Below, one piece after another: positions 25,110 to 33,161 of a stretch of DNA of 64,000 bases (position 1 is its first letter; each line of letters starts with the position of its first letter). Both the position numbers and the translations under genes were made by a program. The stretch is from Oscillospiraceae bacterium (GTDB lineage: Bacteria > Bacillota > Clostridia > Oscillospirales > Oscillospiraceae). The stretch covers positions 1 to 64,000 of the forward strand of contig JAFQNL010000019.1 of NCBI GenBank assembly GCA_017395935.1. The letters are read 5' to 3'. The notes beneath the pieces are model-generated. The model was not told where the DNA came from. It worked only from the letters and a program-made list of their open reading frames with translations, and did no database searches.

Positions 25110-25772
25110 TTACCTGTCCAGCAGGGTAAACTCATTTTTCCGAAAGCGGAGAATTCCCTCCTCTGCCATCAGACTTAACTCGTGACTCAGAGCGCTTCGA
25201 TTGACGCAGAGAAAGGCGGCCAGCTCCTCCCGGGAGAAGGGGATGGAAAAGCTCTGACTGCCCTGCTTGGCAGCCTGCATAGTGAGATAGGTGAGGATCC
25301 GCTGCCGCAGCCCCTTTCGGGAGAGAATGGCGAGACGATACTCCTTCTTCATATTGGCGTTTGCAACCAGCCGCAAAAGCCCCTGAAGCAGGATTAGCCG
25401 ATCTCCCTCGTCGAGACTGCCGGGGGTAAGAATGGCATCGGCCGGCATGAGCAGCAGCTGCGTCTCCTCCGCTGCCAGAGCGTGATATGGGGCGCGTCTG
25501 CTGGGGGTTGCAGCCAGGTCGGCGCCCAAAACAGCCCCCTTGCCTAGCACTGTCATCAGGCTGATACTGCCGTCTTCAAACAGATGAGCCAGATGAACCC
25601 GGCCGGAAAGGACCAGCGCGATCTGATCGACTCGCTCCTGAGGGTGAAAGATGCTCTGGTCCCGAAGGAAGCTGCGTTCCCGGCAGAGGGGAAGAAGCTG
25701 TCTGGCAAGAGATTGCTCAGACAGAGAGGAGAAAAGCGGATGCTCCTGAAGGGCATGAAGGCGATTGTCCAT
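25110..25772 (-). CDS. Crp/Fnr-family transcriptional regulator
   Basis: 220-residue regulator: an N-terminal cyclic-nucleotide-binding-type beta-roll (about 10-125, with LVLSGRVHLAHLFEDGS), a dimer helix, and a C-terminal winged helix (about 150-215, recognition region REELAAFLCVNRSALSHELSLMAEEGI). There is no N-terminal Cys cluster like that of Fnr, so it does not look like an Fe-S oxygen sensor. Divergent from molybdopterin/XdhC genes, with a shared palindrome between them, which suggests that it controls them. Confidence 0.88.
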   Translation of the reverse strand: MDNRLHALQEHPLFSSLSEQSLARQLLPLCRERSFLRDQSIFHPQERVDQIALVLSGRVHLAHLFEDGSISLMTVLGKGAVLGADLAATPSRRAPYHALAAEETQLLLMPADAILTPGSLDEGDRLILLQGLLRLVANANMKKEYRLAILSRKGLRQRILTYLTMQAAKQGSQSFSIPFSREELAAFLCVNRSALSHELSLMAEEGILRFRKNEFTLLDR

Positions 25773-25804
25773 AGCGACTCCTTCTTTCTCAATGATCTGT
25801 CTTT

Positions 25805-25833
25805 ATTATAGATGAAAAAAGTTGTCCAGACAA
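25805..25833 (-). promoter_or_regulatory. Promoter of the Crp/Fnr-family gene
   Basis: On the minus strand TTGTCT (25833-25828), 17-bp spacer, TATAAT (25810-25805). Its -35 box lies inside the palindrome at 25819-25836, so the regulator binding there would repress its own gene. Confidence 0.7.
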
Positions 25834-25836
25834 CTT
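25819..25836. promoter_or_regulatory. Palindrome, candidate Crp/Fnr-family operator
   Basis: AAGTTGTCCAGACAACTT is a perfect 8-2-8 inverted repeat in the divergent intergenic region. For the rightward gene, a TATAGT -10 box at 25853-25858 has no good -35 box and the palindrome centre lies about 38 bp before the predicted start, close to the class II activator position used by Crp/Fnr proteins. Confidence 0.72.
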
Positions 25837-25898
25837 ACATTTCCTCCGGATCTATAGTATCCTAAGGGATAAGAATACTGGCGGAAGGAAGCTGGAAG

Positions 25899-26915
25899 AT
25901 GAAAAAGATAGCTGTAGAGCAGGCTGTAGGCATGGAGCTCTGCCATGATATTACTGAAATGAAGGATGGCTTTAAAGGAGCTGCCTTCAAACGGGGACAT
26001 ATTATCCGCCAGGAGGACATTCCTCATTTGCTGGATATTGGAAAGAAAACCATCTTTGTCTGGGAAGACAATGCCGGAGAGCTCCACGAGGAGGACTGTG
26101 CCCGCCGTCTGGCTGCTATGGCTCCGGTGGAGGGGGCCAGCTATACCGAGCCGTCTGAGGGCAAAGTGCTGCTTATGGCCGAACAGCGGGGGCTTTTTCG
26201 GGTAGACAGGGATCTTCTCCGCCAGATCAATTCCATTGGCGATATTACTATAGCTACCCTTCCGGATCATTATCCGGTGGAACCGGGCGCCCGGCTTGCC
26301 TCTATGCGGATCGTCCCGCTGGTAACTCAGGAGGAGCAGATTCTTCGGGCCGAGGCACTCTGTCAGGGCAGGAAACTGCTGGATCTGCGGCCCTACCGGG
26401 AGAAAAAAGTGGGTATCGTTATTACCGGTTCTGAGGTCTATTCCGGCCGGATTCAGGATAAGTTCGAGCCTGTTCTGCGGGCCAAGCTGAGCAACTACCC
26501 CGCCGAGATTGTAGGAGTCACCTTCTGCGATGATGATCTGAATGGAATCGTCTCTGCTGCCCGGGCTCATCTGGACCGGGGAGCGGATCTGCTCCTCTTT
26601 ACCGGCGGTATGTCGGTGGATCCGGACGATCTTACCCCTACTGCCATCGGCCTTCTTGGAGCGCGGATCATTACCCATGGTCTGCCTGCTCAGCCGGGCA
26701 ATATGACGCTGGTGGCTTATCTGGATCAGATTCCGATTTTGGGCATCCCGGGGGCTGCCATCAGCCTGCCCACCACCATTTTTGACGTTCTGCTGCCTCA
26801 GATCTTTGCTGGGGACCGAATTTCGAAACAGGACCTGATCGGCTTGGCTGACGGAGGACTTTGCCAGATGTGCAAGAGCTGCCACTGGCCCAACTGCACC
26901 TTTGGCCGTTACTGA
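25899..26915 (+). CDS. Molybdopterin-binding protein (MoeA/Mog-like) with Cys-rich tail
   Basis: Molybdenum-cofactor protein, 338 aa. The C-terminal half has the MoCF-biosynthesis fold: VGIVITGSEVYSGRI (about 168-182), FTGGMSVDPDDLTP (about 246-259) and PGNMTLVAYLDQIPILGIPGAA. The N-terminal 160 residues resemble the family's accessory region. The tail ends CQMCKSCHWPNC (C-x2-C-x2-C-x4-C), suitable for binding a metal or Fe-S cluster. It precedes xdhC by 18 bp, suggesting that it supplies cofactor for the molybdenum hydroxylases near 60 kb. Confidence 0.87.
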   Translation: MKKIAVEQAVGMELCHDITEMKDGFKGAAFKRGHIIRQEDIPHLLDIGKKTIFVWEDNAGELHEEDCARRLAAMAPVEGASYTEPSEGKVLLMAEQRGLFRVDRDLLRQINSIGDITIATLPDHYPVEPGARLASMRIVPLVTQEEQILRAEALCQGRKLLDLRPYREKKVGIVITGSEVYSGRIQDKFEPVLRAKLSNYPAEIVGVTFCDDDLNGIVSAARAHLDRGADLLLFTGGMSVDPDDLTPTAIGLLGARIITHGLPAQPGNMTLVAYLDQIPILGIPGAAISLPTTIFDVLLPQIFAGDRISKQDLIGLADGGLCQMCKSCHWPNCTFGRY

Positions 26916-26933
26916 GAAGAGGGGGAGAGCCCA

Positions 26934-27959
26934 ATGCGCGAACTGCTGGATCTGACCGGAAAACAACTTTCTGCCGGTGAAAAGCTGGTTCTTGTTACTG
27001 TCACCGCCACCTCCGGCGCGGTTCCCAGAGGGGCGGGCGCGCGTATGCTGGTAGGAAGGCAAGGGCTTCTGGCCGGCACCATTGGCGGTGGCGCCGTGGA
27101 GCACCGGGCCATTCAATTGGCGACTGCGCTGCTGGAAGAAGGGCGCTCTGTCAGCCATCGCTTTGCTCTGAACCGACGGGATGTAGAGGATCTGGGCATG
27201 ATCTGCGGCGGCGACGTGGAAGTGTTTTTCTCCCTTTTAACGCCTCAGAGAGGCCTGCTCGATCTGCTGGCTCGGGCGGAAGAAGCTTATCAAAAGGGAA
27301 GGGCACTGTGGCTGATCACCCATCTGGACGAGGGCTTTCCTCTGAGCTGTTATACCCGGGAGGAAGGACTCTGGGGCAGAGACTGTCCCGGCCGACTGCT
27401 GGAAGAACTGCCGGAGCGGGCGTGCCATGTGCACATGGAAGGGGAAGGCGATTTTTGCATTGAGCAGATCAACAGCCCCGGCCGAGTCTGGATTTTCGGT
27501 GCCGGTCATGTGGCCCGGGAACTGGAGCCGATGCTGAGTCATGTGGGCTTTCGATGCGTAGTGCTGGATGATCGTGAGGAGTTTGCCTGCCGTGACTGCT
27601 TCCCCACAGCAGAAGAGGTCAGACTGACCGACTTCAGCCGTCCCGAGCTGGCTGACGAGATTGGTCGACAGGACTATGTCTGCGTTATGACCCGGGGCCA
27701 TGCCTCCGATACGATTATTCAGGCCGCTGTCCTTCCCAAACGGCCGGCCTATGTGGGTGTGATTGGAAGCCGGAAAAAGGCTGCCGCTGTCCGGGAGAAG
27801 CTGAGAGCGGACTATGGACTGACTGACGAGCTGCTGGATCAGGTGACGACTCCCATTGGCCTTTCCATTTTTGCCGAGACGCCGGCAGAGATTGCGGTCT
27901 CGATTACCGCTCAGCTGATTGCCTGCCGGGCTCAGCGCCGGAACAGAGAGAAAAAATGA
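26934..27959 (+). CDS. xdhC: XdhC/CoxI-family molybdenum hydroxylase maturation factor
   Basis: XdhC proteins bind molybdenum cofactor, promote its sulfuration and insert it into xanthine dehydrogenase-type enzymes. The 341-residue protein has the N-terminal XdhC signature (VTVTATSGAVPRGAGARMLV, then GTIGGGAVEH, with MICGGDVEVFF) and a C-terminal Rossmann region (FGAGHVARELEPML near 190-203; VCVMTRGHASD; YVGVIGSRKK). Its stop overlaps an upstream start option of the next gene. The likely client is the enzyme at 59781-62342. Confidence 0.93.
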   Translation: MRELLDLTGKQLSAGEKLVLVTVTATSGAVPRGAGARMLVGRQGLLAGTIGGGAVEHRAIQLATALLEEGRSVSHRFALNRRDVEDLGMICGGDVEVFFSLLTPQRGLLDLLARAEEAYQKGRALWLITHLDEGFPLSCYTREEGLWGRDCPGRLLEELPERACHVHMEGEGDFCIEQINSPGRVWIFGAGHVARELEPMLSHVGFRCVVLDDREEFACRDCFPTAEEVRLTDFSRPELADEIGRQDYVCVMTRGHASDTIIQAAVLPKRPAYVGVIGSRKKAAAVREKLRADYGLTDELLDQVTTPIGLSIFAETPAEIAVSITAQLIACRAQRRNREKK

Positions 27960-27970
27960 GGGAACCTGCT

Positions 27971-28507
27971 ATGAAATTGCTTCAGGGACGGCCCGTGGAC
28001 TGTGAGGGGCGTCTGGAAAAGGAAATCCGCTGTTATGACCTGTTAGACAGCCTGGCTATCTCCTATCAGCGTATCGACCATGCCGAGACCATGACGATGG
28101 AAGCCTGCGCTGCGGTAGATCAGGCGCTGGAGGCCACCATCTGTAAAAACCTGTTCCTCTGTAACCGACAGAAGACCCGCTTTTATTTGCTCATGCTGCC
28201 CGGAGACAAGGTCTTTCAGACCAAAGAGCTTTCCCGGCAGATCGGATCCTCCCGGCTCTCTTTTGCCGGAGAAGAACCTATGCTCCGCTATTTGGATATT
28301 ACGCCCGGCTCCCTCTCCGTGCTCGGCCTCATGAACGACCGGGATCACCAAGTCCAGTTGGTTATTGACCGGCCGGTTCTGGAAGGGGAGTATATCGGCT
28401 GCCACCCCTGTATCAATACCTCCAGCCTCCGTTTTCCTACCCGGGATCTGTTAGAGAAGCTGATTCCGGCTCTGAACCACCGGCCGCTGATCGTAGACCT
28501 TCCTTAA
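27971..28507 (+). CDS. YbaK/ProX-type aminoacyl-tRNA deacylase
   Basis: Trans-editing protein that hydrolyses misacylated tRNA (178 aa). It has the YbaK-domain features KNLFLCNRQKTRFYLLMLPGDK, GSSRLSFA, PGSLSVLGLMND and GCHPCINTSSLRF. The ATG at 27971 has GAGGGA 7 nt upstream; an ATG at 27956 overlapping the xdhC stop is possible but has a poor site, and related proteins begin close to MKLLQGRPVD. No functional tie to molybdenum is evident; co-transcription seems incidental. Confidence 0.88.
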   Translation: MKLLQGRPVDCEGRLEKEIRCYDLLDSLAISYQRIDHAETMTMEACAAVDQALEATICKNLFLCNRQKTRFYLLMLPGDKVFQTKELSRQIGSSRLSFAGEEPMLRYLDITPGSLSVLGLMNDRDHQVQLVIDRPVLEGEYIGCHPCINTSSLRFPTRDLLEKLIPALNHRPLIVDLP

Positions 28508-28513
28508 CAAAAG

Positions 28514-28557
28514 AAAACACTGCAGACACCTGAACGTGAAGTGTCCGCAGTGTTTTT
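28514..28557. terminator. Bidirectional terminator
   Basis: AAAACACTGC-A-GACAC and its complement GTGTC-C-GCAGTGTTTT form a long stem with one mismatch, flanked by A-rich and T-rich runs. It serves the deacylase gene on the plus strand and the DUF4250 gene on the minus strand. Confidence 0.88.
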
Positions 28558-28561
28558 TTAT

Positions 28562-28735
28562 TTACACAAACTGATTTTGCTGCCGGTCGTATTCGTAATT
28601 GATCAGCTTCAGCTTTTCCTCCAGTGCCTGCTGATCAGCCTCCAGATCCTCACAGAGATCCTGAAGGGAGGGATACTGATCCCGGAGCTTTGTGTTTACA
28701 TAACTTAGAAGGATGACAGGGTCCTGAGGAAGCAT
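28562..28735 (-). CDS. DUF4250 family small protein, 57 aa
   Basis: Short gene reading MLPQDPVILLSYVNTKLRDQ at its start and ending NYEYDRQQNQFV, which matches my recollection of the DUF4250 family (MLP.DP..LLS..NTKLRD.......LC..L). The ATG at 28735 follows GGAG at 9 nt; the stop is TAA at 28562. Predicted small helical cytoplasmic protein of unknown function. It lies 27 bp downstream of the GH31 gene and ahead of the shared terminator, so is probably co-transcribed with it. Confidence 0.88.
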   Translation of the reverse strand: MLPQDPVILLSYVNTKLRDQYPSLQDLCEDLEADQQALEEKLKLINYEYDRQQNQFV

Positions 28736-28762
28736 AGTAAGCGCTCCTTTCTGATTTTCCTC

Positions 28763-30817
28763 TCACAACCGGACAGTCTTGCTGCCGCTTGTGGTCAGCG
28801 TCCCGTCGGCTGTGAGGCGGATGGTAGTGATTCGGTCCTCGCCGGACAAATCACGGGTTAGACCATCATCGTCATAAAGTTTATATTCCCCCTCATTTTT
28901 GACAAAATGAAGGATAGAAAGCTGATCAAAATCAGTTTCTGCCACCGAGAGACCGGGGCGCAAGGTATAGGGCACCAGCTTATCCGGACGGATAAAAAAG
29001 ACCACTTCATCCAGTCGGATCTCTACCCGGTGATCGCCCGCCGGAAGGATCTCCTCCTGCCACTGGCCGGCCTTCTTCATCCGGATCAGCTTCATCTCTT
29101 CCGGAAGGTAGACATAACGCCATGTCCGATTCTGTTCGGTGACCGGCGCCAGCATCAAACCCTCTCCCAGCAGCAGCTGATCTTCGATCTCCCTTGCCCG
29201 CTTGTCCGTGCGGTAGTCGAAGGCCAGAGGCCGGAAGAGCATCCGGTCATCCAGAAGACACTTGACGAACTCGCTGTAGAGATAGGGCAAAAGCATATAC
29301 CGAATGCTGATCAGATCCCGGAATGTCTCCCACATGGGATAGGAGTACAGCTCCTGCTGCCGGGTGCCCATGGCTGAATGGTTGCGCATGAGAGGGGTAA
29401 AGATACCAAAGGCAATCCAGCGAAGCAGCAGATCCTCCGTCGTATCACAGCCAAAGCCGCCCAGATCGGCTCCCTGATAGAGGAAACCCATCATATCCAC
29501 CGAGGGCATCATCTTTACATTCAAAGCCAGATGGCTCCACCAGGACTTGTTATCACCCTGCCAGATACCTCCATAACGATGCATTCCGGGATAGGAGGAG
29601 CGGGAGAAGAGCAATGTCCGTTCCCCAGGGCGGAGGGTGTCCAGCTCCTCGCCGGCGGCCCGAGTCATATTATACCCAAAAAGACTGTGAACCCGATCAT
29701 GACAGACCCGGCTGCCATCGGAGAGGGAATGGTAAAAGCTGGCGTAATCTTGGGGGCTGTTGCTCATATTCCGAATGATATCGCCCATACGGAAGTATTC
29801 GTGCAGGCCCAGATTCTCCCCCTCCATCTCCCGAATGCTCTTGAATGCCTCATCCAAGCCGGTCTTGGAGTAGAAAATGGCGGGCTCGTTCATGTCGTTC
29901 CAAAATCCGTCAATGCCAAGCTCGGTAAGAACCTTATATTTCTGGCCAAACCAGCGTCGGGCTTCCGGATTGAGTACATCGGGGAAATGTACCAGACCGG
30001 GCCAGACTGCAGCCACAAAAGGCTTGCCCTCCAGATCTGTACAGAAATAGCCCTTCTCACAGCCCTCCTCGTAGACATCATAGCCAGCTTCAATTTTAAC
30101 GCCTGCGTCAATGATGGGAATCAGATGAACTCCCTGAGCCTTCATTTCACCGGCCAGAGCTGCCAGATCGGGAAAACGGGCAGGATCAACGGTAAAGTCC
30201 TTGTAGCGTTCCATGTAGTCGATATCCATGCAGATTCCGTCCAGGGCCATCTGCCGATCCCGGTAGCCCTGAGCCACCTGCCGTACGTCGCTCTCGTCCT
30301 TGTATCCCCAGCGGCTCTGGATAAAGCCGAACGCCCACTTGGGGGGAAGGTAGCTTCGACCGATAAGACGGCGATACTGCTGGACGATGTCGGCCTCGGT
30401 TTCGCCGGTAATTTCATAGAGGACACAGCTGTTCTGGACACAGGTGATGGTCATCTCTGTCCGACAGGCGTAGCCGATATCAAAAATGACTCGTCCCGGT
30501 TCGTCCAGAAACAGGCCGAAAACCCGCTCGGGACCGCTGACGATCACAAAGCTGTGACAGGAATAAAGGGAGCGGGTATCTTCATGGTGGTGAGGCTGAT
30601 CAAGGGCATAGTTCTCGTAGATCCAGCCGCGCTTATTCATGCCCCGTACGCTCTCGCCCAGACCGTAGACGGCCTCCTCCTCTCCTAGCCGGCAGGAGAA
30701 GCACAAGGGCAGACGGGAGCGGACAGTGAGGAAACGAGGCTCCTGATCGCTCTCGGGCAGTGCCTGAACGACAGCTTCCGTCTCAAAGGGGGTACCGAAG
30801 GAATACTTGCAGATCAT
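28763..30817 (-). CDS. Glycoside hydrolase family 31 (alpha-glucosidase type)
   Basis: Exo-acting alpha-glycosidase, 684 aa, with no signal peptide and therefore cytoplasmic. GH31 signatures are clear: GYKDESDVRQVAQGYRDR, the nucleophile segment FWNDMNEPAIF (D308) and GADLGGFGCDTTEDLLLRW with MRNHSAMG. The N-terminal beta-domain (YGLGE, GLFLDEPGRVIFD) and the C-terminal sandwich (LPAGD.., RPGLSVAETDFD) are present, so it is full length. The ATG at 30817 lies 9 nt after AAGGA; starts at 30823 (ATG) and 30847 (TTG) are less well placed. Specificity for alpha-glucosides or alpha-xylosides cannot be settled. Confidence 0.92.
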   Translation of the reverse strand: MICKYSFGTPFETEAVVQALPESDQEPRFLTVRSRLPLCFSCRLGEEEAVYGLGESVRGMNKRGWIYENYALDQPHHHEDTRSLYSCHSFVIVSGPERVFGLFLDEPGRVIFDIGYACRTEMTITCVQNSCVLYEITGETEADIVQQYRRLIGRSYLPPKWAFGFIQSRWGYKDESDVRQVAQGYRDRQMALDGICMDIDYMERYKDFTVDPARFPDLAALAGEMKAQGVHLIPIIDAGVKIEAGYDVYEEGCEKGYFCTDLEGKPFVAAVWPGLVHFPDVLNPEARRWFGQKYKVLTELGIDGFWNDMNEPAIFYSKTGLDEAFKSIREMEGENLGLHEYFRMGDIIRNMSNSPQDYASFYHSLSDGSRVCHDRVHSLFGYNMTRAAGEELDTLRPGERTLLFSRSSYPGMHRYGGIWQGDNKSWWSHLALNVKMMPSVDMMGFLYQGADLGGFGCDTTEDLLLRWIAFGIFTPLMRNHSAMGTRQQELYSYPMWETFRDLISIRYMLLPYLYSEFVKCLLDDRMLFRPLAFDYRTDKRAREIEDQLLLGEGLMLAPVTEQNRTWRYVYLPEEMKLIRMKKAGQWQEEILPAGDHRVEIRLDEVVFFIRPDKLVPYTLRPGLSVAETDFDQLSILHFVKNEGEYKLYDDDGLTRDLSGEDRITTIRLTADGTLTTSGSKTVRL

Positions 30818-30834
30818 AGTCATCCGTCCTTCCA

Positions 30835-30845
30835 GAAACGTTTTC
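30835..30845. promoter_or_regulatory. cre-like or LacI-type operator at the GH31 promoter
   Basis: GAAACGTTTTC (8-bp perfect palindrome AAACGTTT) overlaps the predicted start of GH31 transcription. Read on the minus strand, TGAAAACGTTTCTG differs from the CcpA cre consensus at one fixed position, so control by CcpA or a local LacI-family protein is plausible. Confidence 0.55.
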
Positions 30846-30848
30846 AAA

Positions 30849-30877
30849 ATTATATCATGTACCTTTTCAAGAGTAAA
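30849..30877 (-). promoter_or_regulatory. Promoter of the GH31 gene
   Basis: On the minus strand TTTACT (30877-30872), 17-bp spacer, perfect TATAAT (30854-30849). Confidence 0.7.
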
Positions 30878-30951
30878 GAAAAAGCTGCTATATGGATGAC
30901 ATAATCATATATTATGAAAACCTAACTCAGGACGTGGCTTGCCCTGCTCTC

Positions 30952-30980
30952 TTGCCAAGAAAAGAAAAAAAGGCTATACT
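30952..30980 (+). promoter_or_regulatory. holA promoter
   Basis: TTGCCA (30952-30957), 17-bp spacer, TATACT (30975-30980), about 33 bp before the GTG start. Confidence 0.72.
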
Positions 30981-31013
30981 AAGAAAAATAGGATCCGAGA
31001 GGGGGGAGAGGCT

Positions 31014-32060
31014 GTGGCAGCGAAAAAACCTGCGGAAAACAAGGAGCTCAAGGAACTGAAAAGGGCATTGGAACAGGGGCAGCCTGCCCGGCTGTATATC
31101 TTTCACGGACCTGAGAGCTATCTGCGGGAGCACTATCTTCAGCGGCTGAAAAAGTGTATCCTCACTGGCGGTATGGAGTCCTTTAACTACCACGAGTTTC
31201 AGGGCAAAGATCTGGCGGTCCATCAGCTTATTGAGGCGGCCGAGGCTTTCCCCATGATGAGTGACCGGTCACTTGTGCTGGTTCACGACTATAATCTGTT
31301 TCAGAACACCGATCGAATGGAGCAACTGTTGCCCCTGATCAAAGAACTTCCCGACTACCTGTGTTTGGTTTTCCTCTATGAGACGGAAAAGTGGTCGGCA
31401 AACGCCAATACCAAGTTGGGAAAGGCCATTAAGGCCAACGGTCAAATCGTAGAGTTCCGTGAGCAGCAGAAGAGCGACCTGAATGCATGGATCCGCAGAA
31501 CATTGAAAAAACGCTGGGACAAGGAGATTGACACAGACAGCTGTGACTATCTTACCTTTCTCTGCGGCGATCTGATGGCCAATCTTTCCGGTGAGCTGGA
31601 TAAACTGGGCGCCTATACAAAAGGAAATCGGGTGACCCGGACACAGATCGACGCTGTTTGCGAGCCTGTGCTGGAGGCGCGGGCCTTCCAGATGACCGAT
31701 GCTATTACTGCCGGCGACTATGACCGGGCGTTGGAGCTGCTCCATGAGCTGCTGCGAATGGGGGAGGAGCCTATTGTCATTCTGGCTGCGCTGGGCCGGC
31801 AGCTTCGTCAGCTCTGGAGTGCCCGTCTTGCCTGGGAGTCCAGACGGGGAGCGGCATATCTGGCTGATCTTTGGGGCATGAAGAGCAGCTGGCAGGCAGA
31901 CAAGCTGCTCAATGCCAGCCGAAATTACTCCAGAAGCTGGTGCCGCAAGGCGGTAAAGCTGACCCAGGAGGCTGACTGGCGGATGAAGTCTGGCACGGAC
32001 AGTGCATCTGTATTGGTAGAGCTGGTTCTTACGCTGGCTGCCGAGAAAAAAGGAAGGTGA
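31014..32060 (+). CDS. holA: DNA polymerase III subunit delta
   Basis: Clamp-loader subunit that opens the sliding clamp. The 348-residue protein (GTG start at 31014 just after GGGGGGAG) has the N-terminal delta features RLYIFHGPESYLREHYLQRLK and FVYE-like strand LCLVFLYETEKW, and the C-terminal collar segment RALELLHELLRMGEEPIVILAALGRQLRQLWSARLA. An upstream ATG at 30939 would overlap the promoter and is rejected. Its stop overlaps the region of the rnmV start. Confidence 0.9.
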   Translation: MAAKKPAENKELKELKRALEQGQPARLYIFHGPESYLREHYLQRLKKCILTGGMESFNYHEFQGKDLAVHQLIEAAEAFPMMSDRSLVLVHDYNLFQNTDRMEQLLPLIKELPDYLCLVFLYETEKWSANANTKLGKAIKANGQIVEFREQQKSDLNAWIRRTLKKRWDKEIDTDSCDYLTFLCGDLMANLSGELDKLGAYTKGNRVTRTQIDAVCEPVLEARAFQMTDAITAGDYDRALELLHELLRMGEEPIVILAALGRQLRQLWSARLAWESRRGAAYLADLWGMKSSWQADKLLNASRNYSRSWCRKAVKLTQEADWRMKSGTDSASVLVELVLTLAAEKKGR

Positions 32061-32065
32061 GGCTG

Positions 32066-32713
32066 GTGCTGGCGATCAGGGAAGCTATCGTGGTAGAAGG
32101 CAAATATGATAAGAATACCCTCTCTCAGCTGGTGGACACGCTCATTATTCCTACCGACGGCTTTGGCATCTTTAAGGACGGGGAAAAGAAGAAGCTGCTC
32201 CGGAAGATAGCTCAGACCAGGGGACTTATTCTGCTTACCGACAGCGATGGAGCAGGCTTCGTGATTCGAAACCATCTAAAAGGAGTCCTGCCCAAGGATA
32301 AGCTCAAGCAGGCATATATTCCCGATATTTACGGTAAGGAGCGCCGAAAGACCCAGCCCGGCAAAGAGGGCAAGCTTGGCGTAGAAGGGATGTCTCCTCA
32401 GGTGTTGGAAAAGGTCCTCCGTCAGGCTGGAGCCACCATTCTCTCCGAGGAAGAGACAACTTCGGCCTCCGCTCAGCCGGTCACCAAGGCTGATTTTCTC
32501 CATTATGGCCTGGCCGGCACGCCGGACAGTGCTCGGCGGCGGGAGACTCTGAAGCGGCGGCTGGAGCTGCCTAGCCATCTGACGTCCAATGGGCTGCTGG
32601 AGGTAATCAATACCCTGTTCACCCGACAGGAATTTGAGGCGGCCGCGGCGGCTCTGTCGGGAGAGGATCTTTCGACAGAAGTAGTCGCTGACCAGTCGGA
32701 AAGAGCCCAATAA
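32066..32713 (+). CDS. rnmV: Ribonuclease M5
   Basis: TOPRIM-domain nuclease that matures 5S rRNA. The 215-residue protein begins VLAIREAIVVEGKYD and has the TOPRIM acidic motifs VVEGKYD and LLTDSDGAGF, followed by YIPDIYGKERRK and GVEGM, typical of RnmV. Two in-frame GTG starts exist: 32057 overlaps the holA stop but sits on the ribosome binding site, while 32066 is 8 nt after GGAAGG and is preferred. Confidence 0.9.
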   Translation: MLAIREAIVVEGKYDKNTLSQLVDTLIIPTDGFGIFKDGEKKKLLRKIAQTRGLILLTDSDGAGFVIRNHLKGVLPKDKLKQAYIPDIYGKERRKTQPGKEGKLGVEGMSPQVLEKVLRQAGATILSEEETTSASAQPVTKADFLHYGLAGTPDSARRRETLKRRLELPSHLTSNGLLEVINTLFTRQEFEAAAAALSGEDLSTEVVADQSERAQ

Positions 32714-32723
32714 ATGAAAAAAA

Positions 32724-32757
32724 CGCAGACTTCGACGGGGAAAAGTCGAAGTCTGCG
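32724..32757. terminator. Terminator after rnmV
   Basis: 13-bp perfect stem CGCAGACTTCGAC / GTCGAAGTCTGCG with an 8-nt loop, preceded by an A-run and followed by ATATCTTTTT. Confidence 0.85.
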
Positions 32758-32831
32758 ATATCTTTTTCTGGTCTTTTTTCTCGTTTCTTCTATAATGAAA
32801 GCACATTCCAGCCGAAAGGGAGGAAAAGCCG

Positions 32832-33095
32832 GTGAAACGTCAGTGGTACGGCAGGCGGCAGATCCCGCTGGAGGATGGCCGCACGCTGGAGGTGGAGTAT
32901 TGGTTTCTGACCGAGGATACCTGCTGGGGGGAGAGCTATGGTATTGCCCTCTCCGACAGTCAGGGGGAAGAGACGGTGATCCGCCATATCACCACCTGCC
33001 GGAAGGACGCTCAGCTGCTGCTCGAGCGTCTGGCCCAAGGGCTGGTCACTACTGTGACCGCCGCTGATCTTGTAGAGGATTATCTGGCAGGCTAG
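32832..33095 (+). CDS. DUF6514-like small protein, 87 aa
   Basis: Small protein from a GTG start with GGGAGG upstream. Features: EVEYWFLTEDTCWGESYGIALSDS, TVIRHITTCRKDAQLLLERLAQG and TVTAADLVEDYL. This pattern (YGI.I, two-helix tail ending DV..DYL) matches my recollection of DUF6514, a Clostridia family of unknown function. A TATAAT at 32791 may be its -10 box, without a good -35 box. A bidirectional terminator follows. Confidence 0.78.
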   Translation: MKRQWYGRRQIPLEDGRTLEVEYWFLTEDTCWGESYGIALSDSQGEETVIRHITTCRKDAQLLLERLAQGLVTTVTAADLVEDYLAG

Positions 33096-33125
33096 AGAGA
33101 AAACCCAGCATTCAGCAGACAAAAA

Positions 33126-33143
33126 GCCCGTCTTTCGACGGGC
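33126..33143. terminator. Bidirectional terminator
   Basis: GCCCGTC-TTTC-GACGGGC flanked by AAAAA and TTTCCTTTT; it sits between two converging genes. Confidence 0.82.
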
Positions 33144-33161
33144 TTTCCTTTTGTATTCCGA

